DNA of 64,000 bases from Ignavibacteria bacterium (GTDB lineage Bacteria; Bacteroidota; Ignavibacteria; Kapaibacteriales; UBA961), in assembly GCA_016720145.1 (NCBI GenBank), contig JADJXV010000017.1:30607-94606 (forward strand), read 5' to 3'. Shown in pieces: positions 26,474 through 34,984 of this stretch. The notes below the pieces were generated by a model. That model was not told the DNA's origin and ran no database searches. It was given only the letters and a program-made list of their open reading frames with translations. The stretch's first letter is position 1. Every line of letters begins with the position of its first letter. The position numbers and the translations under genes are program-made.

Positions 26474-27376
26474 ATGTCAGTTCTTGAAAAATTTAAAAGT
26501 AAAAAACCTAAAAAAATACCAGTCACTCCCATGGAACACGCCGTTTCCTGGACTAAGACAATAGTCGGCGCCGTACTTATGGTAATGGTCATCAATGGAC
26601 TATTGGTTGCATCATTTGTAGTTCCAACCGGCTCGATGGAGAACACAGTCGCCACCGGTGATTTTGTATTTGTGAATCGACTTATTTTCGCTCCATCCAC
26701 TCCTCAAGTTTTCCCTTTCTTGAATGAACCCCTTCCATTCCTACGTTTACCCGGCTGGCGCACTCCTCGTCAGGGTGATGTGATTGTATTTATCTTCCCA
26801 GGAATGCGCGATCAAGCAGAACCTGATAATTTTGAATACTATCTAAAACGATGTGTGGCAACTGCCGGTGATACACTCGTCATACGTGATACAAAAGTAA
26901 TTGTCAATGGTACGGAATTCGTATTACCCGAACACGGTAAATTCGAGAATACTCCAATGAATCCGGGTGATCATTATCAAACATTTCCGGTAGGAAAGGG
27001 AAATACACGTGATAATTTCGGACCAATTCGTATTCCAAAAAAGGGTGATGTTGTTCAATTAAATGCCGGTAACCGTTTGGAATGGGATACATTTATACGT
27101 CGTGAAGGACATAGCGTAGGCAGTGATGGTACTTCTATATTGATTGACAGTAAACCGGTCACAAGCTATACAATTGAGCGAGACTATTGCTTTGGTATGG
27201 GAGATAATCGTAATAATAGCTTGGATAGCCGCTATTGGGGGTTCGTCCCTGTGGAAAATGTAGTGGGTACACCGATGATGGTCTATTGGTCGTGGGATAC
27301 CGGTCTCGGTATGGGAGACTTCTTCAAAAAATTAGGAACCATACGCTGGTCACGTCTCGGGACGATTATTCGATAA
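26474..27376 (+). CDS. lepB: Signal peptidase I
   Basis: 300 aa from ATG 26474; the in-frame TTG at 26432 lies inside lepA and is rejected. A cytoplasmic basic tail is followed by a TM segment (TIVGAVLMVMVINGLLVASF). The catalytic serine S54 is in PTGSMENTV, the general-base K125 in LKRCVATAGDTL, and box E in GDNRNNSLDSRYWG. It cleaves Sec signal peptides on the periplasmic face, including those of the many exported proteins encoded here. It is co-directional with lepA. Confidence 0.95.
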   Translation: MSVLEKFKSKKPKKIPVTPMEHAVSWTKTIVGAVLMVMVINGLLVASFVVPTGSMENTVATGDFVFVNRLIFAPSTPQVFPFLNEPLPFLRLPGWRTPRQGDVIVFIFPGMRDQAEPDNFEYYLKRCVATAGDTLVIRDTKVIVNGTEFVLPEHGKFENTPMNPGDHYQTFPVGKGNTRDNFGPIRIPKKGDVVQLNAGNRLEWDTFIRREGHSVGSDGTSILIDSKPVTSYTIERDYCFGMGDNRNNSLDSRYWGFVPVENVVGTPMMVYWSWDTGLGMGDFFKKLGTIRWSRLGTIIR

Positions 27377-27378
27377 AT

Positions 27379-27437
27379 CTTCTGCCGTTTGGACGGCAAG
27401 GGTGACCGCAGGCGCACGGTTGGAAGATGCAGAAGAG
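27379..27437 (+). repeat. Interspersed GGACGGC element, copy E2
   Basis: TTGGACGGCAAGGGTGACCG is followed by CAGGCG and then TTGGAAGATGCAGAAG, starting 3 nt after the lepB stop. In this copy CTTCTGC at the left end is complementary to GCAGAAG at the right end, giving a closing stem. Confidence 0.7.
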
Positions 27438-27441
27438 TGAC

Positions 27442-27479
27442 AAAAAAAATCCCTCGCTACCAAAATAGCGAGGGACTTT
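27442..27479 (-). terminator. Terminator of tRNA-Pro
   Basis: On the minus strand, TCCCTCGCTA / TAGCGAGGGA forms a stem followed by TTTTTTTTG. It lies immediately downstream of the tRNA. Confidence 0.85.
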
Positions 27480-27483
27480 AATG

Positions 27484-27558
27484 TCGGGGTGGAGGGATTC
27501 GAACTCTCGACCTCCTGTTCCCAAAACAGGCGCGCTAACCGGACTACGCTACACCCCG
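27484..27558 (-). tRNA. tRNA-Pro (anticodon UGG)
   Basis: A 75-nt cloverleaf: acceptor CGGGGTG pairs with CACCCCG plus discriminator A. The anticodon stem CCTGT/ACAGG closes loop TTTGGGA with anticodon TGG at positions 34-36. The T-arm carries GTTCGAATCC. The 3' CCA is not encoded. Confidence 0.96.
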
Positions 27559-27703
27559 TACTTTTTGGGAGCGCAAAAATGCACCTTTTTTCTGAGATAG
27601 ACAAATATTTACTATTGATAAGTAGATTTTGCTCGTAATTTTCATAGATGAGAATTGACATTAAAAGAGATTTTAATTTTTTTTTCAATAATTGAAAATA
27701 AAA

Positions 27704-27735
27704 TTTGCGAGATATTTGACAAACCCGTATTTTTG
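27704..27735 (+). promoter_or_regulatory. Bacteroidota-type promoter for the candidate structured RNA
   Basis: TTTG at 27704-27707 and TATTTTTG at 27728-27735 are separated by 20 nt, matching the -33 TTTG / -7 TAnnTTTG pattern. Transcription would start a few bases after 27735. Confidence 0.55.
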
Positions 27736-27739
27736 CCCT

Positions 27740-27885
27740 CGACCTCCTAATGAACTCCTTTCGTTGTGGTGGTGAAAAGGTGAGAAGGGGAGTGCCCCTT
27801 GACGAGTGGTGACGTCAAGGGGCATCTCACTGTCTGGGGGTAACTGTAGGTTTATGCTCCCCTTCTCGCCTTTCAAGCTACTTTC
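27740..27885 (+). ncRNA. Candidate structured small RNA or leader
   Basis: A 17-nt stretch ending GAGAAGGGGAG (27776-27792) pairs with CTCCCCTTCTCGCCTTT (27857-27873) with only one G-U. Inside it, TGCCCCTTGACG pairs perfectly with CGTCAAGGGGCA around an 8-nt loop. The remaining arm, about 32 nt, is less structured, so a multi-branch fold is possible. It follows a good promoter and ends about 30 nt before the amidohydrolase ATG, so it could be a stand-alone RNA or a 5' leader. I compared it from memory with SRP, 6S, tmRNA and the common riboswitch motifs and recognised none. Confidence 0.5.
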
Positions 27886-27915
27886 CTTCGTAATTCTTTG
27901 CTAAATATATATACT

Positions 27916-29223
27916 ATGAATATATTCAATAGAATTTTTACCCTTCTCCTCGTGCTCGTTTGTTCGTTTCCCCTCCTAATTGCCAATGACGAGACTCCCG
28001 GTGCTGCACAACAAAAACCCATTGCATTGACCAATGCGAAGCTCTATACTATCACACAGGGTATTATTCAAAACGGTACAATAGTGTTTGATAAAGGGAA
28101 AATCACCGCGGTTGGTCAAAATATTCAGATTCCAGCCGATGCTCAAATAATTAACTGCGACGGAAAATTCGTGTATCCGGGGTTTATTGCACCTGTCTCT
28201 ACTATTGGTTTGGTCGAAATTGAAGCCGTACGCTCTACACGAGATGTATCGGAGTCCGGAATATATAATCCAAATGCAAAAGCAGAAGTTGCTTATAATC
28301 CTGACAGCGAAATTATCCCAACCGTTCGTTCTAATGGTGTATTGCTTGCCAATGTCGTTCCTGACGGTGGAGTGATTTCCGGACGTGCATCACTCATGAT
28401 GCTTGACGGCTGGACGCGTGAAGACATCGCTCTAAAGCCCGTAACAGGTCTTGCGGTACAATTCCCACGGTTCTCGGTGTTTACAGCGCCATACATCCGT
28501 CAAAGCGCTGATGAACAACGCAAAGAAAATTCAAAACGCCTTCAGGATCTCACTGATTATTTCGAGCAAGCACGAATGTATTCCGAAGCTGCAAAAAATG
28601 GATTGACCGACAACCAAAAAGATATACGACTCGAAGCAATGCGTGCTGTGTTTGAAGAAAATCTTCCGGTACTCTTTGATGCAAGCGAAGAAAAGCAAAT
28701 ACGTGCTGTCATTCAATTTGCCCAAAAATTCAATCTAAAAGCAATTATTGTCGGCGGAACTGATGCATTGCAATGCAGTGATGTACTCCGAGAGGCAAAT
28801 ATCCCCGTGATTTTACAAAAAGTGCACTCAGTTCCACGTCGTGATGAACAAGGATATGACACTCCATATACACTGCCGGCACAATTGGCCGCCGCAGGTG
28901 TGAAATTCGCACTTTCGGACGGAGGCTCATGGCAACAGCGAAATTTACCATTCGAAGCAGGAACAGCAATGGCGTTTGGACTTTCTGAAAATGACGCACT
29001 TCGCGCTTTGACGCTTACACCCGCAGAAATACTCGGCGTGGCAGGTACGGTAGGTTCGCTCGATGTAGGTAAAGATGCAACCCTCTTTGTATCCAAAGGT
29101 AACGCCCTCGACGGACTGACCAATTCCCTTGAATTCGCCTATATTCAAGGTCGCAGCGTGTCGCTTTCGAGTAAGCAAACAAAGCTGGCGAAGAAATATC
29201 GCACAAGGTATGAACAAAAGTAA
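27916..29223 (+). CDS. Secreted amidohydrolase-fold protein lacking the HxH metal motif
   Basis: 435 aa from ATG 27916 (an in-frame TTG at 27898 is less likely). The signal peptide is FNRIFTLLLVLVCSFPLLIA. The amidohydrolase composite domain is clear at the N-terminus (ALTNAKLYTITQGIIQNGTI, KGKITAVGQNIQIP) and at the C-terminus (LRALTLTPAEILGVAGTVGS, LDVGKDATLFV). Where active members have PGLIDxHxH, this protein has PGFIAPVSTIGLVEIEA, so the first two metal ligands are missing. The same degenerate form occurs widely in Bacteroidota exported amidohydrolase-like proteins, often next to a catalytically complete copy, which is not seen here. A binding or non-catalytic role is inferred. Confidence 0.8.
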   Translation: MNIFNRIFTLLLVLVCSFPLLIANDETPGAAQQKPIALTNAKLYTITQGIIQNGTIVFDKGKITAVGQNIQIPADAQIINCDGKFVYPGFIAPVSTIGLVEIEAVRSTRDVSESGIYNPNAKAEVAYNPDSEIIPTVRSNGVLLANVVPDGGVISGRASLMMLDGWTREDIALKPVTGLAVQFPRFSVFTAPYIRQSADEQRKENSKRLQDLTDYFEQARMYSEAAKNGLTDNQKDIRLEAMRAVFEENLPVLFDASEEKQIRAVIQFAQKFNLKAIIVGGTDALQCSDVLREANIPVILQKVHSVPRRDEQGYDTPYTLPAQLAAAGVKFALSDGGSWQQRNLPFEAGTAMAFGLSENDALRALTLTPAEILGVAGTVGSLDVGKDATLFVSKGNALDGLTNSLEFAYIQGRSVSLSSKQTKLAKKYRTRYEQK

Positions 29224-29241
29224 GACCGCATAACAAAACAT

Positions 29242-29280
29242 AAAGCCCTGCTTTCACAATGAAAGCAGGGCTTTTTATTT
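29242..29280 (+). terminator. Terminator between convergent genes
   Basis: A 14-bp stem AAAGCCCTGCTTTC / GAAAGCAGGGCTTT followed by TTTATTTT. It lies between the amidohydrolase gene and the YbgF-like gene. Confidence 0.9.
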
Positions 29281-29355
29281 TAGGATAGAATGTAATTTTA
29301 GGTTAACAGTTTGGTCATCTACTTTCAGTTTACTGTCGACGAATGTCAATAACTT

Positions 29356-30324
29356 CTACAATTTCTGCAGCATCTTTTTTGCCCGTGGCACAAATTCGCT
29401 TGTAGGAAAAAAGTCTACTAATTTTTGAAATGATTTTTTTGCTTCGTCATTTCTGCCAAGCCGTTGATATGATTCGGCTACCATGAGTTGAGCATCATCT
29501 AATTTAGACGAATTTTTATATCTGATTACCTTCTGAAAATTAAATATCGCCTGATCGTATTTACTAATTCCAAAGTATGACTCACCAAGCCAATAGTATG
29601 AATTAGATAGTACTTCAGGACTTTTCTCTGTTTTTAGAATTTCAAGCAGCAGTGTACTTGCTTCATCATATTGTTTTTTGGAAATAAGATTGAGAGCTTT
29701 ATGATATTGCGATCCCGGCTTGACTTTGGTACTGTCCGGTTTTGATTCGGTTAGTATTTTGGTCTTTTCGTCCGGTTTGATTTCGTCTGCCAGATTCTCG
29801 GATGAAGATTCTTTGTTTGGAATTATTTTCTTAATCGGTTTTGATTTGGTTTCGGTGAACTTTCTTGATTTGGGTGCGAAAGCCGGTGTTTTTTTGCTAA
29901 CCGGTTTATCTATAATGTCATCAGGTAGAATTTCATCTTCGTCTGGGTCGGGGGCTATAATCGCTTTACCGGCTTTTGCTGTTGATCTTGGTTGAGCTGT
30001 TTCTGAGATTGTGTTTTTGAGCAATTCCACATCTTTTCTCACCGATGAAATTTCTCGTAGCGCAGAGTCAATTTTACCATCACCGGCCGACTGCTTGTCC
30101 TCAAGCCGCTGCATTTGTTCGCGTAATGTGAGGAGACGTTTCTTTGGTGCTGAGACTATTGTTTCCTGTGCTGCTGCATCAGTTCCGGTAATAGTTTGTG
30201 ATGAAGGAAGCATCGTTGAAAGTGGCGGTAAAGGATGGCGAGTATGAGGTGGCTTGGGTGTAGAACACCCAACCACAAAAGCAGCGCAGGCCAAGAGAGG
30301 ATACTGTAAAAATTCTTTTCGCAT
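29356..30324 (-). CDS. YbgF/CpoB-like TPR lipoprotein
   Basis: 322 aa from the ATG at 30324, which gives a lipoprotein signal with lipobox VVGC (MRKEFLQYPLLACAAFVVGC); the longer open frame to 30411 is not needed. A Pro-rich linker is followed by a predicted coiled coil (LTLREQMQRLEDKQSAGDGK and onward to about residue 115), a charged low-complexity region with Lys/Pro/Asp, and three TPRs at the C-terminus (YHKALNLISKKQYDEASTLL, NSYYWLGESYFGISKYDQAI, YQRLGRNDEAKKSFQKLVDF). The arrangement matches Tol-Pal-associated YbgF/CpoB, which coordinates outer-membrane constriction with peptidoglycan synthesis. No tol or pal gene is adjacent, so the function is by analogy only. Confidence 0.75.
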   Translation of the reverse strand: MRKEFLQYPLLACAAFVVGCSTPKPPHTRHPLPPLSTMLPSSQTITGTDAAAQETIVSAPKKRLLTLREQMQRLEDKQSAGDGKIDSALREISSVRKDVELLKNTISETAQPRSTAKAGKAIIAPDPDEDEILPDDIIDKPVSKKTPAFAPKSRKFTETKSKPIKKIIPNKESSSENLADEIKPDEKTKILTESKPDSTKVKPGSQYHKALNLISKKQYDEASTLLLEILKTEKSPEVLSNSYYWLGESYFGISKYDQAIFNFQKVIRYKNSSKLDDAQLMVAESYQRLGRNDEAKKSFQKLVDFFPTSEFVPRAKKMLQKL

Positions 30325-30519
30325 AGAAGTAATAATATAGATGTATGATTTTGTGGCAATCGATGTGCCAAAAGAGAAAAAGTAAATAATCGTATGCAAA
30401 TTGAGTAACATCTCTCAATATGTGTCCATTACTGCGCTTGTGGAGAATAGAATATTGAAAGTAATTGTATAATATTCTCCAATGTAGTAGTATCAAACAC
30501 CTCTATCAGTACAACGATT

Positions 30520-32667
30520 ATGCAAAAATTATACATCTTCTTTATTACTCTCCTTTTATGTAGTTCATCAACTACTTTCTCACAGACTTCTGATTTTGAT
30601 ACTAAGGGGAAAGATTTCTGGATCGCTTTCCCGCCGAATTTTCATGGCACCGGAACGGATGATGATAATGATTATCTCTATTTGTACATAAGTGCTGAAA
30701 TACCGACCAAAGGGGTAATTAGCTTTAGAGGTCAGCAAAATGTGTCATTCTCAATCACGGCAGCAAGTCCAATATTCACATATAAAGTTTTCTATAAAGC
30801 TATCGAATTACTAGATGCTGAAGAATCTGAAAAGCCATCTCCCCGAGCATTCCATATCACTTCTGAAAATGAAGTGACTGTCTATGGACTCAGCAAAGCA
30901 GAAAAAACAAGCGATGCGTTCCTTGCATTTCCGACTGATGTCTTGGGGACAAATTATTATGTAATGTCTTATAATTCAGATGATAGTCAACGAGATAGTG
31001 AGAATGATACTCCTTCACAATTCGCTGTTGTCGCATCAGAGGATGCCACCACGATAACAATTACCCTACCGACAAAAGTCATCAATTCCCGCCAAGGAGG
31101 CCCACGAATCCGTGAGATCACACTCAATAAAGGTCAGGTGTATTTATTGCAAGCGAAGCCGAGTACAAATGATGATTTAACTGGTTCGCACATCACATCC
31201 AATAAGCCGATTGCTGTTTTTGGCTCACAGCAGCGAGCAGCTATACCCTACGATTACAATGGTAATCGCGATTTCCTCATCGAAGAAATGCCTGCGGTTT
31301 CTAAATGGGGATATGATGCGTATCTTCTTCCCTTGCCGAAGCCAAATAAAGGAACAGGTAATTACAATCTGGATATATTCAGAATATTAGCATCAGAAGA
31401 TGGTACACAAGTCACAATTAATAAACGACTTGTGAAAACACTTAAGGCGGGCGATTTTTATGAAGGTGATTTGACGGAAGCTGCAGCTATCACTTCTTCG
31501 GCTCCAATTTTAGTATCACTGTATAAGAAATCGACAGGTGGTGATGATAATAGTAGCGATCCATATATGATGCTTGTTCCTCCGGCTGAACAGTTCCTAA
31601 AATCGTACAGATGGATTAATTCACAAGTGTATGATACTACAACAGAACGCCGATGGACAGGCAGGAGATATGAAGATGTACAAGTAATTAAGCCAATCTA
31701 CGATCAGCAATTTGTAATTGTCGTCGCTCCGAATAGCGCAGTCACTTCTGTAAAACTTGATAATGCAACACCTAAAGAAAAGTTTATAGCGATCCCAAAC
31801 TCAGATTATTCCTTTGCTACTATTTCAGTTCAAGATGGTGTCCATACAATTTCAGCCGATAGCGGTATAGGAATCTACGTTTTTGGTTATGGCAATGCTG
31901 ACTCGTACGGCTATATCGGCGGAATGAACATGATTAACACAAAGTTTGTGAGTTCGACTATCAAACCGCTTGACATTTCAGCTGCTTCAGGTGATATCGT
32001 CAGGTTACCACTCATTCTCGATTCGCTGCAAGCCAAGCCAAGAATCCAATCGGTAGGAATAGATCATTTTACTGCTACAATCCAATTCAATGCTACTCTC
32101 CTTACTCCAACCGACACATCTCAACGTGGTAAGATCGCAAATGGCTTTCAAACAGCAACCATTACCGGAAAATATGCCAATCAACTGTCTGGTGATACAC
32201 TTACGACAATAGAGCTAACCGCAGGTCTGGGAGATGCAGAGTCCACACCGATCGATATCCTTACCTTTACGTGGTTTGATACAGCCGGAGACACCATCGA
32301 CTCCAAAAATTCAGTAAAATCGGCCACTTTTCGATTAACTGATGTATGGACAGATCCTACACATGGGGTTCGTTTAATCAATCCTCAAGAAGGAACAATG
32401 TCACTTTCTATCGAACCAAACCCAACGACCTCCTTTCCTGTAAATGTAATATTGAGCGGTCAAATCGAGCCTACGGCTACACTCATTATCTATACACTGA
32501 TGGGCAGGCAAGTCGCCGATTACTCACGCCAGCTGCGGAATGAACTCACAACAGGCGGTGATACAAAAACACTACAAATCTCACTTCCAAATATTTCCAA
32601 AGGTGTTTATTTCTTACGCCTTGCATCAGGGGAGAATAGTATTGTTCGCTCGTTACTTGTAGAGTAA
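30520..32667 (+). CDS. IgGFc-binding-domain secreted protein with T9SS sorting domain
   Basis: 715 aa. A signal peptide (MQKLYIFFITLLLCSSSTTF, cleavage near FSQT) is followed by the IgGFc-binding N-terminal domain (DFDTKGKDFWIAFPPNFHG, NKPIAVFGSQQRAAIPYD, YMMLVPPAEQFLKSYRW, GIYVFGYGNADSYGYIGG). A cohesin-like segment comes next (ASGDIVRLPLILDSLQAKP), and a T9SS type A sorting domain at the end (IEPNPTTSFPVNVILSG, ISKGVYFLRLASGE). It is the intact paralogue of the frameshifted protein at 18446-22700. Likely displayed on the surface; the ligand is unknown. Confidence 0.88.
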   Translation: MQKLYIFFITLLLCSSSTTFSQTSDFDTKGKDFWIAFPPNFHGTGTDDDNDYLYLYISAEIPTKGVISFRGQQNVSFSITAASPIFTYKVFYKAIELLDAEESEKPSPRAFHITSENEVTVYGLSKAEKTSDAFLAFPTDVLGTNYYVMSYNSDDSQRDSENDTPSQFAVVASEDATTITITLPTKVINSRQGGPRIREITLNKGQVYLLQAKPSTNDDLTGSHITSNKPIAVFGSQQRAAIPYDYNGNRDFLIEEMPAVSKWGYDAYLLPLPKPNKGTGNYNLDIFRILASEDGTQVTINKRLVKTLKAGDFYEGDLTEAAAITSSAPILVSLYKKSTGGDDNSSDPYMMLVPPAEQFLKSYRWINSQVYDTTTERRWTGRRYEDVQVIKPIYDQQFVIVVAPNSAVTSVKLDNATPKEKFIAIPNSDYSFATISVQDGVHTISADSGIGIYVFGYGNADSYGYIGGMNMINTKFVSSTIKPLDISAASGDIVRLPLILDSLQAKPRIQSVGIDHFTATIQFNATLLTPTDTSQRGKIANGFQTATITGKYANQLSGDTLTTIELTAGLGDAESTPIDILTFTWFDTAGDTIDSKNSVKSATFRLTDVWTDPTHGVRLINPQEGTMSLSIEPNPTTSFPVNVILSGQIEPTATLIIYTLMGRQVADYSRQLRNELTTGGDTKTLQISLPNISKGVYFLRLASGENSIVRSLLVE

Positions 32668-32803
32668 ATTACTCCATAATACAGTATTTCCCTACATAAC
32701 AATTCTATAACCGTACTTCATAAGTAATTGTACTATAATCAATAGATAACGCAAACAATCATTCTGGTAATACTTTGGTTTAACGTACGTAAAATTGTCG
32801 CCG

Positions 32804-32811
32804 TAAATTTG
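32804..32811 (+). promoter_or_regulatory. Possible -7 element upstream of the PhoD-like gene
   Basis: TAAATTTG matches TAnnTTTG. The nearest TTTG upstream gives a spacer of about 26 nt, longer than usual, so support is weak. Confidence 0.3.
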
Positions 32812-32850
32812 CACACGAATTTATATTTGTAAAATACGTGGAGCTGACAA

Positions 32851-34110
32851 ATGATACGATTGAGTACACTTTTGATAGTTTTTGGCGTAAGTGTAATTGG
32901 AATGAATCAGCAACTTTGGGGGCAATTACCCCTCCCACCTACACAAGAAATCGAAGTTGAAATTCCAAAGGCAGATGAACGAAATGTGGTGAATTATACA
33001 CGTCCTTTCGCCTCTGCCAATCACCAAACAATGAATTTTGACAGCAAACTCAAGCCGTTTTATCATGGAGTCGCTTCCGGTGACCCGCTCCATGACCGTG
33101 TGATTTTGTGGACTCGCGTTACTCCCGACACAGATGGTGATATCACCGTTCAATGGAAAATTGCAACCGATACCGCTCTCGCCAATGTCATCCAATCCGG
33201 CACGACAACCACCAATCAAACACTGGACTACACCGTAAAAATCGACGCGCTCGGTCTCCAGCCCAATACGACGTACTATTATGGTTTCGAAGCACTTGGT
33301 AAAAAATCGCTTACCGGTCGGACGCGAACGACGCCGGTGGATGGAGTACAGCAATTACGCTTTGCCGTCGTGTCGTGTTCGAATTACCAACAAGGTTTTT
33401 TTAATGCTTACGGTCGCATTGCCGAGCGCAAAGACATCGACGCAGTTATTCATCTCGGCGACTATATTTACGAGTATGCCGATGGCGGATATGGATATAC
33501 AAAAGAAGTAAACCGCGGGCATGAGCCCAAAAGTGAAGTGATTTCGTTGTCAGATTACAGAATTCGTCATTCATTCTACAAGCTCGATCCTGACCTGCGC
33601 CTCGCCCATCAGCAGCACCCGTTTATTGCAATCTGGGATGACCACGAGTCAGCGAATGACTCGTACAAAGATGGAGCTGAAAATCACGACAGCACGAAAG
33701 AAGGTAGCTGGCAAGAACGCAAAATGGCAGCCGAAAATGCGTATTTCGAATGGATGCCAATTCGACGTAAGACTCTTTCCAGCAACCAGATATACCGGTC
33801 CATATCGTATGGAAATATAATGGATTTGATTCTCGTCGATACACGTCTTGAGGGTCGTGAAAAGCAACTTGGCGGGAAAGATACCGCCGGAAAAGGTGCC
33901 ATTGATACTGCATTGTGGAAGAGCGCGAATCGTACGCTTCTCGGCGCGCAACAGCAACAATGGCTGTTCGAACAATTACAACAATCAAAAGCTACCTGGA
34001 AAATACTCGCCAATCAAGTCATGATGATGCAAGTCGAGGCACAGGCATTAGGATTCCCCACAAATTTAGACGCATGGGACGGCTATCCGGCTGAACGGGA
34101 AAAATTATAA
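32851..34110 (+). CDS. N-terminal part of a PhoD-like alkaline phosphatase interrupted by an in-frame TAA (whole gene 32851-34902)
   Basis: 419 codons. The signal peptide ends near QLWGQLP. The PhoD N-terminal domain (FYHGVASGDPLHDRVILWTR) leads into the metallophosphatase core (FAVVSCSNYQQGFFNAYGRI, DAVIHLGDYIYEYADGGYG, IAIWDDHESANDSYKDGAEN, NQVMMMQVEAQ, WDGYPAEREKL). The stop TAA at 34108-34110 falls where family members have a Leu after AERxxL, and the next codons (SVITTKGIKNLVVLTGDIHC) continue in the same frame. A TTA to TAA change would explain it. The full product would be 683 aa. PhoD enzymes hydrolyse phosphate di- and monoesters outside the cytoplasm using Ca/Fe. Confidence 0.85.
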   Translation: MIRLSTLLIVFGVSVIGMNQQLWGQLPLPPTQEIEVEIPKADERNVVNYTRPFASANHQTMNFDSKLKPFYHGVASGDPLHDRVILWTRVTPDTDGDITVQWKIATDTALANVIQSGTTTTNQTLDYTVKIDALGLQPNTTYYYGFEALGKKSLTGRTRTTPVDGVQQLRFAVVSCSNYQQGFFNAYGRIAERKDIDAVIHLGDYIYEYADGGYGYTKEVNRGHEPKSEVISLSDYRIRHSFYKLDPDLRLAHQQHPFIAIWDDHESANDSYKDGAENHDSTKEGSWQERKMAAENAYFEWMPIRRKTLSSNQIYRSISYGNIMDLILVDTRLEGREKQLGGKDTAGKGAIDTALWKSANRTLLGAQQQQWLFEQLQQSKATWKILANQVMMMQVEAQALGFPTNLDAWDGYPAEREKL

Positions 34111-34902
34111 TCGGTAATTACCACTAAGGGAATTAAAAATTTAGTGGTGCTTACCGGTGATATCCACTGTTCTTGGGCGTCTAATTTGACATCTAATCCA
34201 TTCGACTCAACGAAATATTCCCGCCTTACGGGCGAAGGTTCGCTCGCTGTAGAATTCGTAACGCCAAGTATATCATCAGCTAATATCGATGAACTCCTCA
34301 ATGTTAAAGGACGCACGCCATTTATTCAGCAAGCAGAAGGCGTGATGAAATTACTTAATCCACATCTCAAAGATGTAGAGCTCACGAGTCATGGATACTG
34401 TCTGCTCGATGTGACTCCTTCCAAAACGCAAGCGGATTACTACTTTAGTGATTCGATTACCGTGCCGGTCAAAACAGAAACCTTCTGGAAAGGATTCTCC
34501 GCTCCAAGTAATGACCCGCGTATTACCGTCACATCGACTCCCGCACCCGCCAAGCAAAATGCCCCCGACTTTGCTCCCAATGACCCGCCGCAAGGCATCA
34601 CGTCGGTCTTTGAATTGAAAGAACTCACCTATGACGCACAACCATTGCTCGTTCTCGGCGTGTATCCGAATCCTGCTAATACTATTGTCAATATTGGCTA
34701 TGCACTCACGGCAGCCCTTCTGGTTACCGTAAAAATCTATGATATACATGGCAATGAAATGATGACTGCTTTGAATAGCTTTCAGGAAGCGGGAACGTAT
34801 TCCTTATTTATCGACACGAAGAATGTGGCGAACGGAACGTATTTCTGCAGGTTTATGACAGGTTCGGGTGTTGCTACAAGGTCATTCGTCGTTCACAAGT
34901 AA
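34111..34902 (+). CDS. C-terminal part of the PhoD-like phosphatase with T9SS sorting domain
   Basis: 263 codons in the same frame as the upstream part; a GTG at 34144 could restart translation but would begin inside the phosphatase fold. It contains the conserved metal-binding segment LTGDIHCSWASNL and the PhoD C-terminal text (GEGSLAVEFVTPSISSANID, GYCLLDVTPSKTQADYYF). The end is a T9SS type A sorting domain (LGVYPNPANTIVNIGYAL, VANGTYFCRFMTGSG). Both metal-site halves are needed for activity, so the split gene would be inactive unless the stop is an error or is read through. A terminator follows. Confidence 0.8.
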   Translation, partial: SVITTKGIKNLVVLTGDIHCSWASNLTSNPFDSTKYSRLTGEGSLAVEFVTPSISSANIDELLNVKGRTPFIQQAEGVMKLLNPHLKDVELTSHGYCLLDVTPSKTQADYYFSDSITVPVKTETFWKGFSAPSNDPRITVTSTPAPAKQNAPDFAPNDPPQGITSVFELKELTYDAQPLLVLGVYPNPANTIVNIGYALTAALLVTVKIYDIHGNEMMTALNSFQEAGTYSLFIDTKNVANGTYFCRFMTGSGVATRSFVVHK

Positions 34903-34927
34903 TGATGCTTGCAAGTCATTGAAAAAT

Positions 34928-34972
34928 AAAACCGCTTCCTCGGTTCGGCCGGGGAAGCGGTTTTGATTTTAA
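34928..34972 (+). terminator. Terminator between convergent PhoD-like and OmpA-family genes
   Basis: Stem AAACCGCTTCC..CGG pairing with CCG..GGAAGCGGTTT around a TTCG-type loop, followed by TTTTGATTTT. Confidence 0.85.
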
Positions 34973-34984
34973 ACGCATAAATGC

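Noticed and set aside
34108..34110. Stop-codon recoding or readthrough of TAA in the PhoD-like gene
   Set aside because: Only one such case, no selenocysteine- or readthrough-type context, and TAA is used as a normal stop in other genes of the window, such as lepA.
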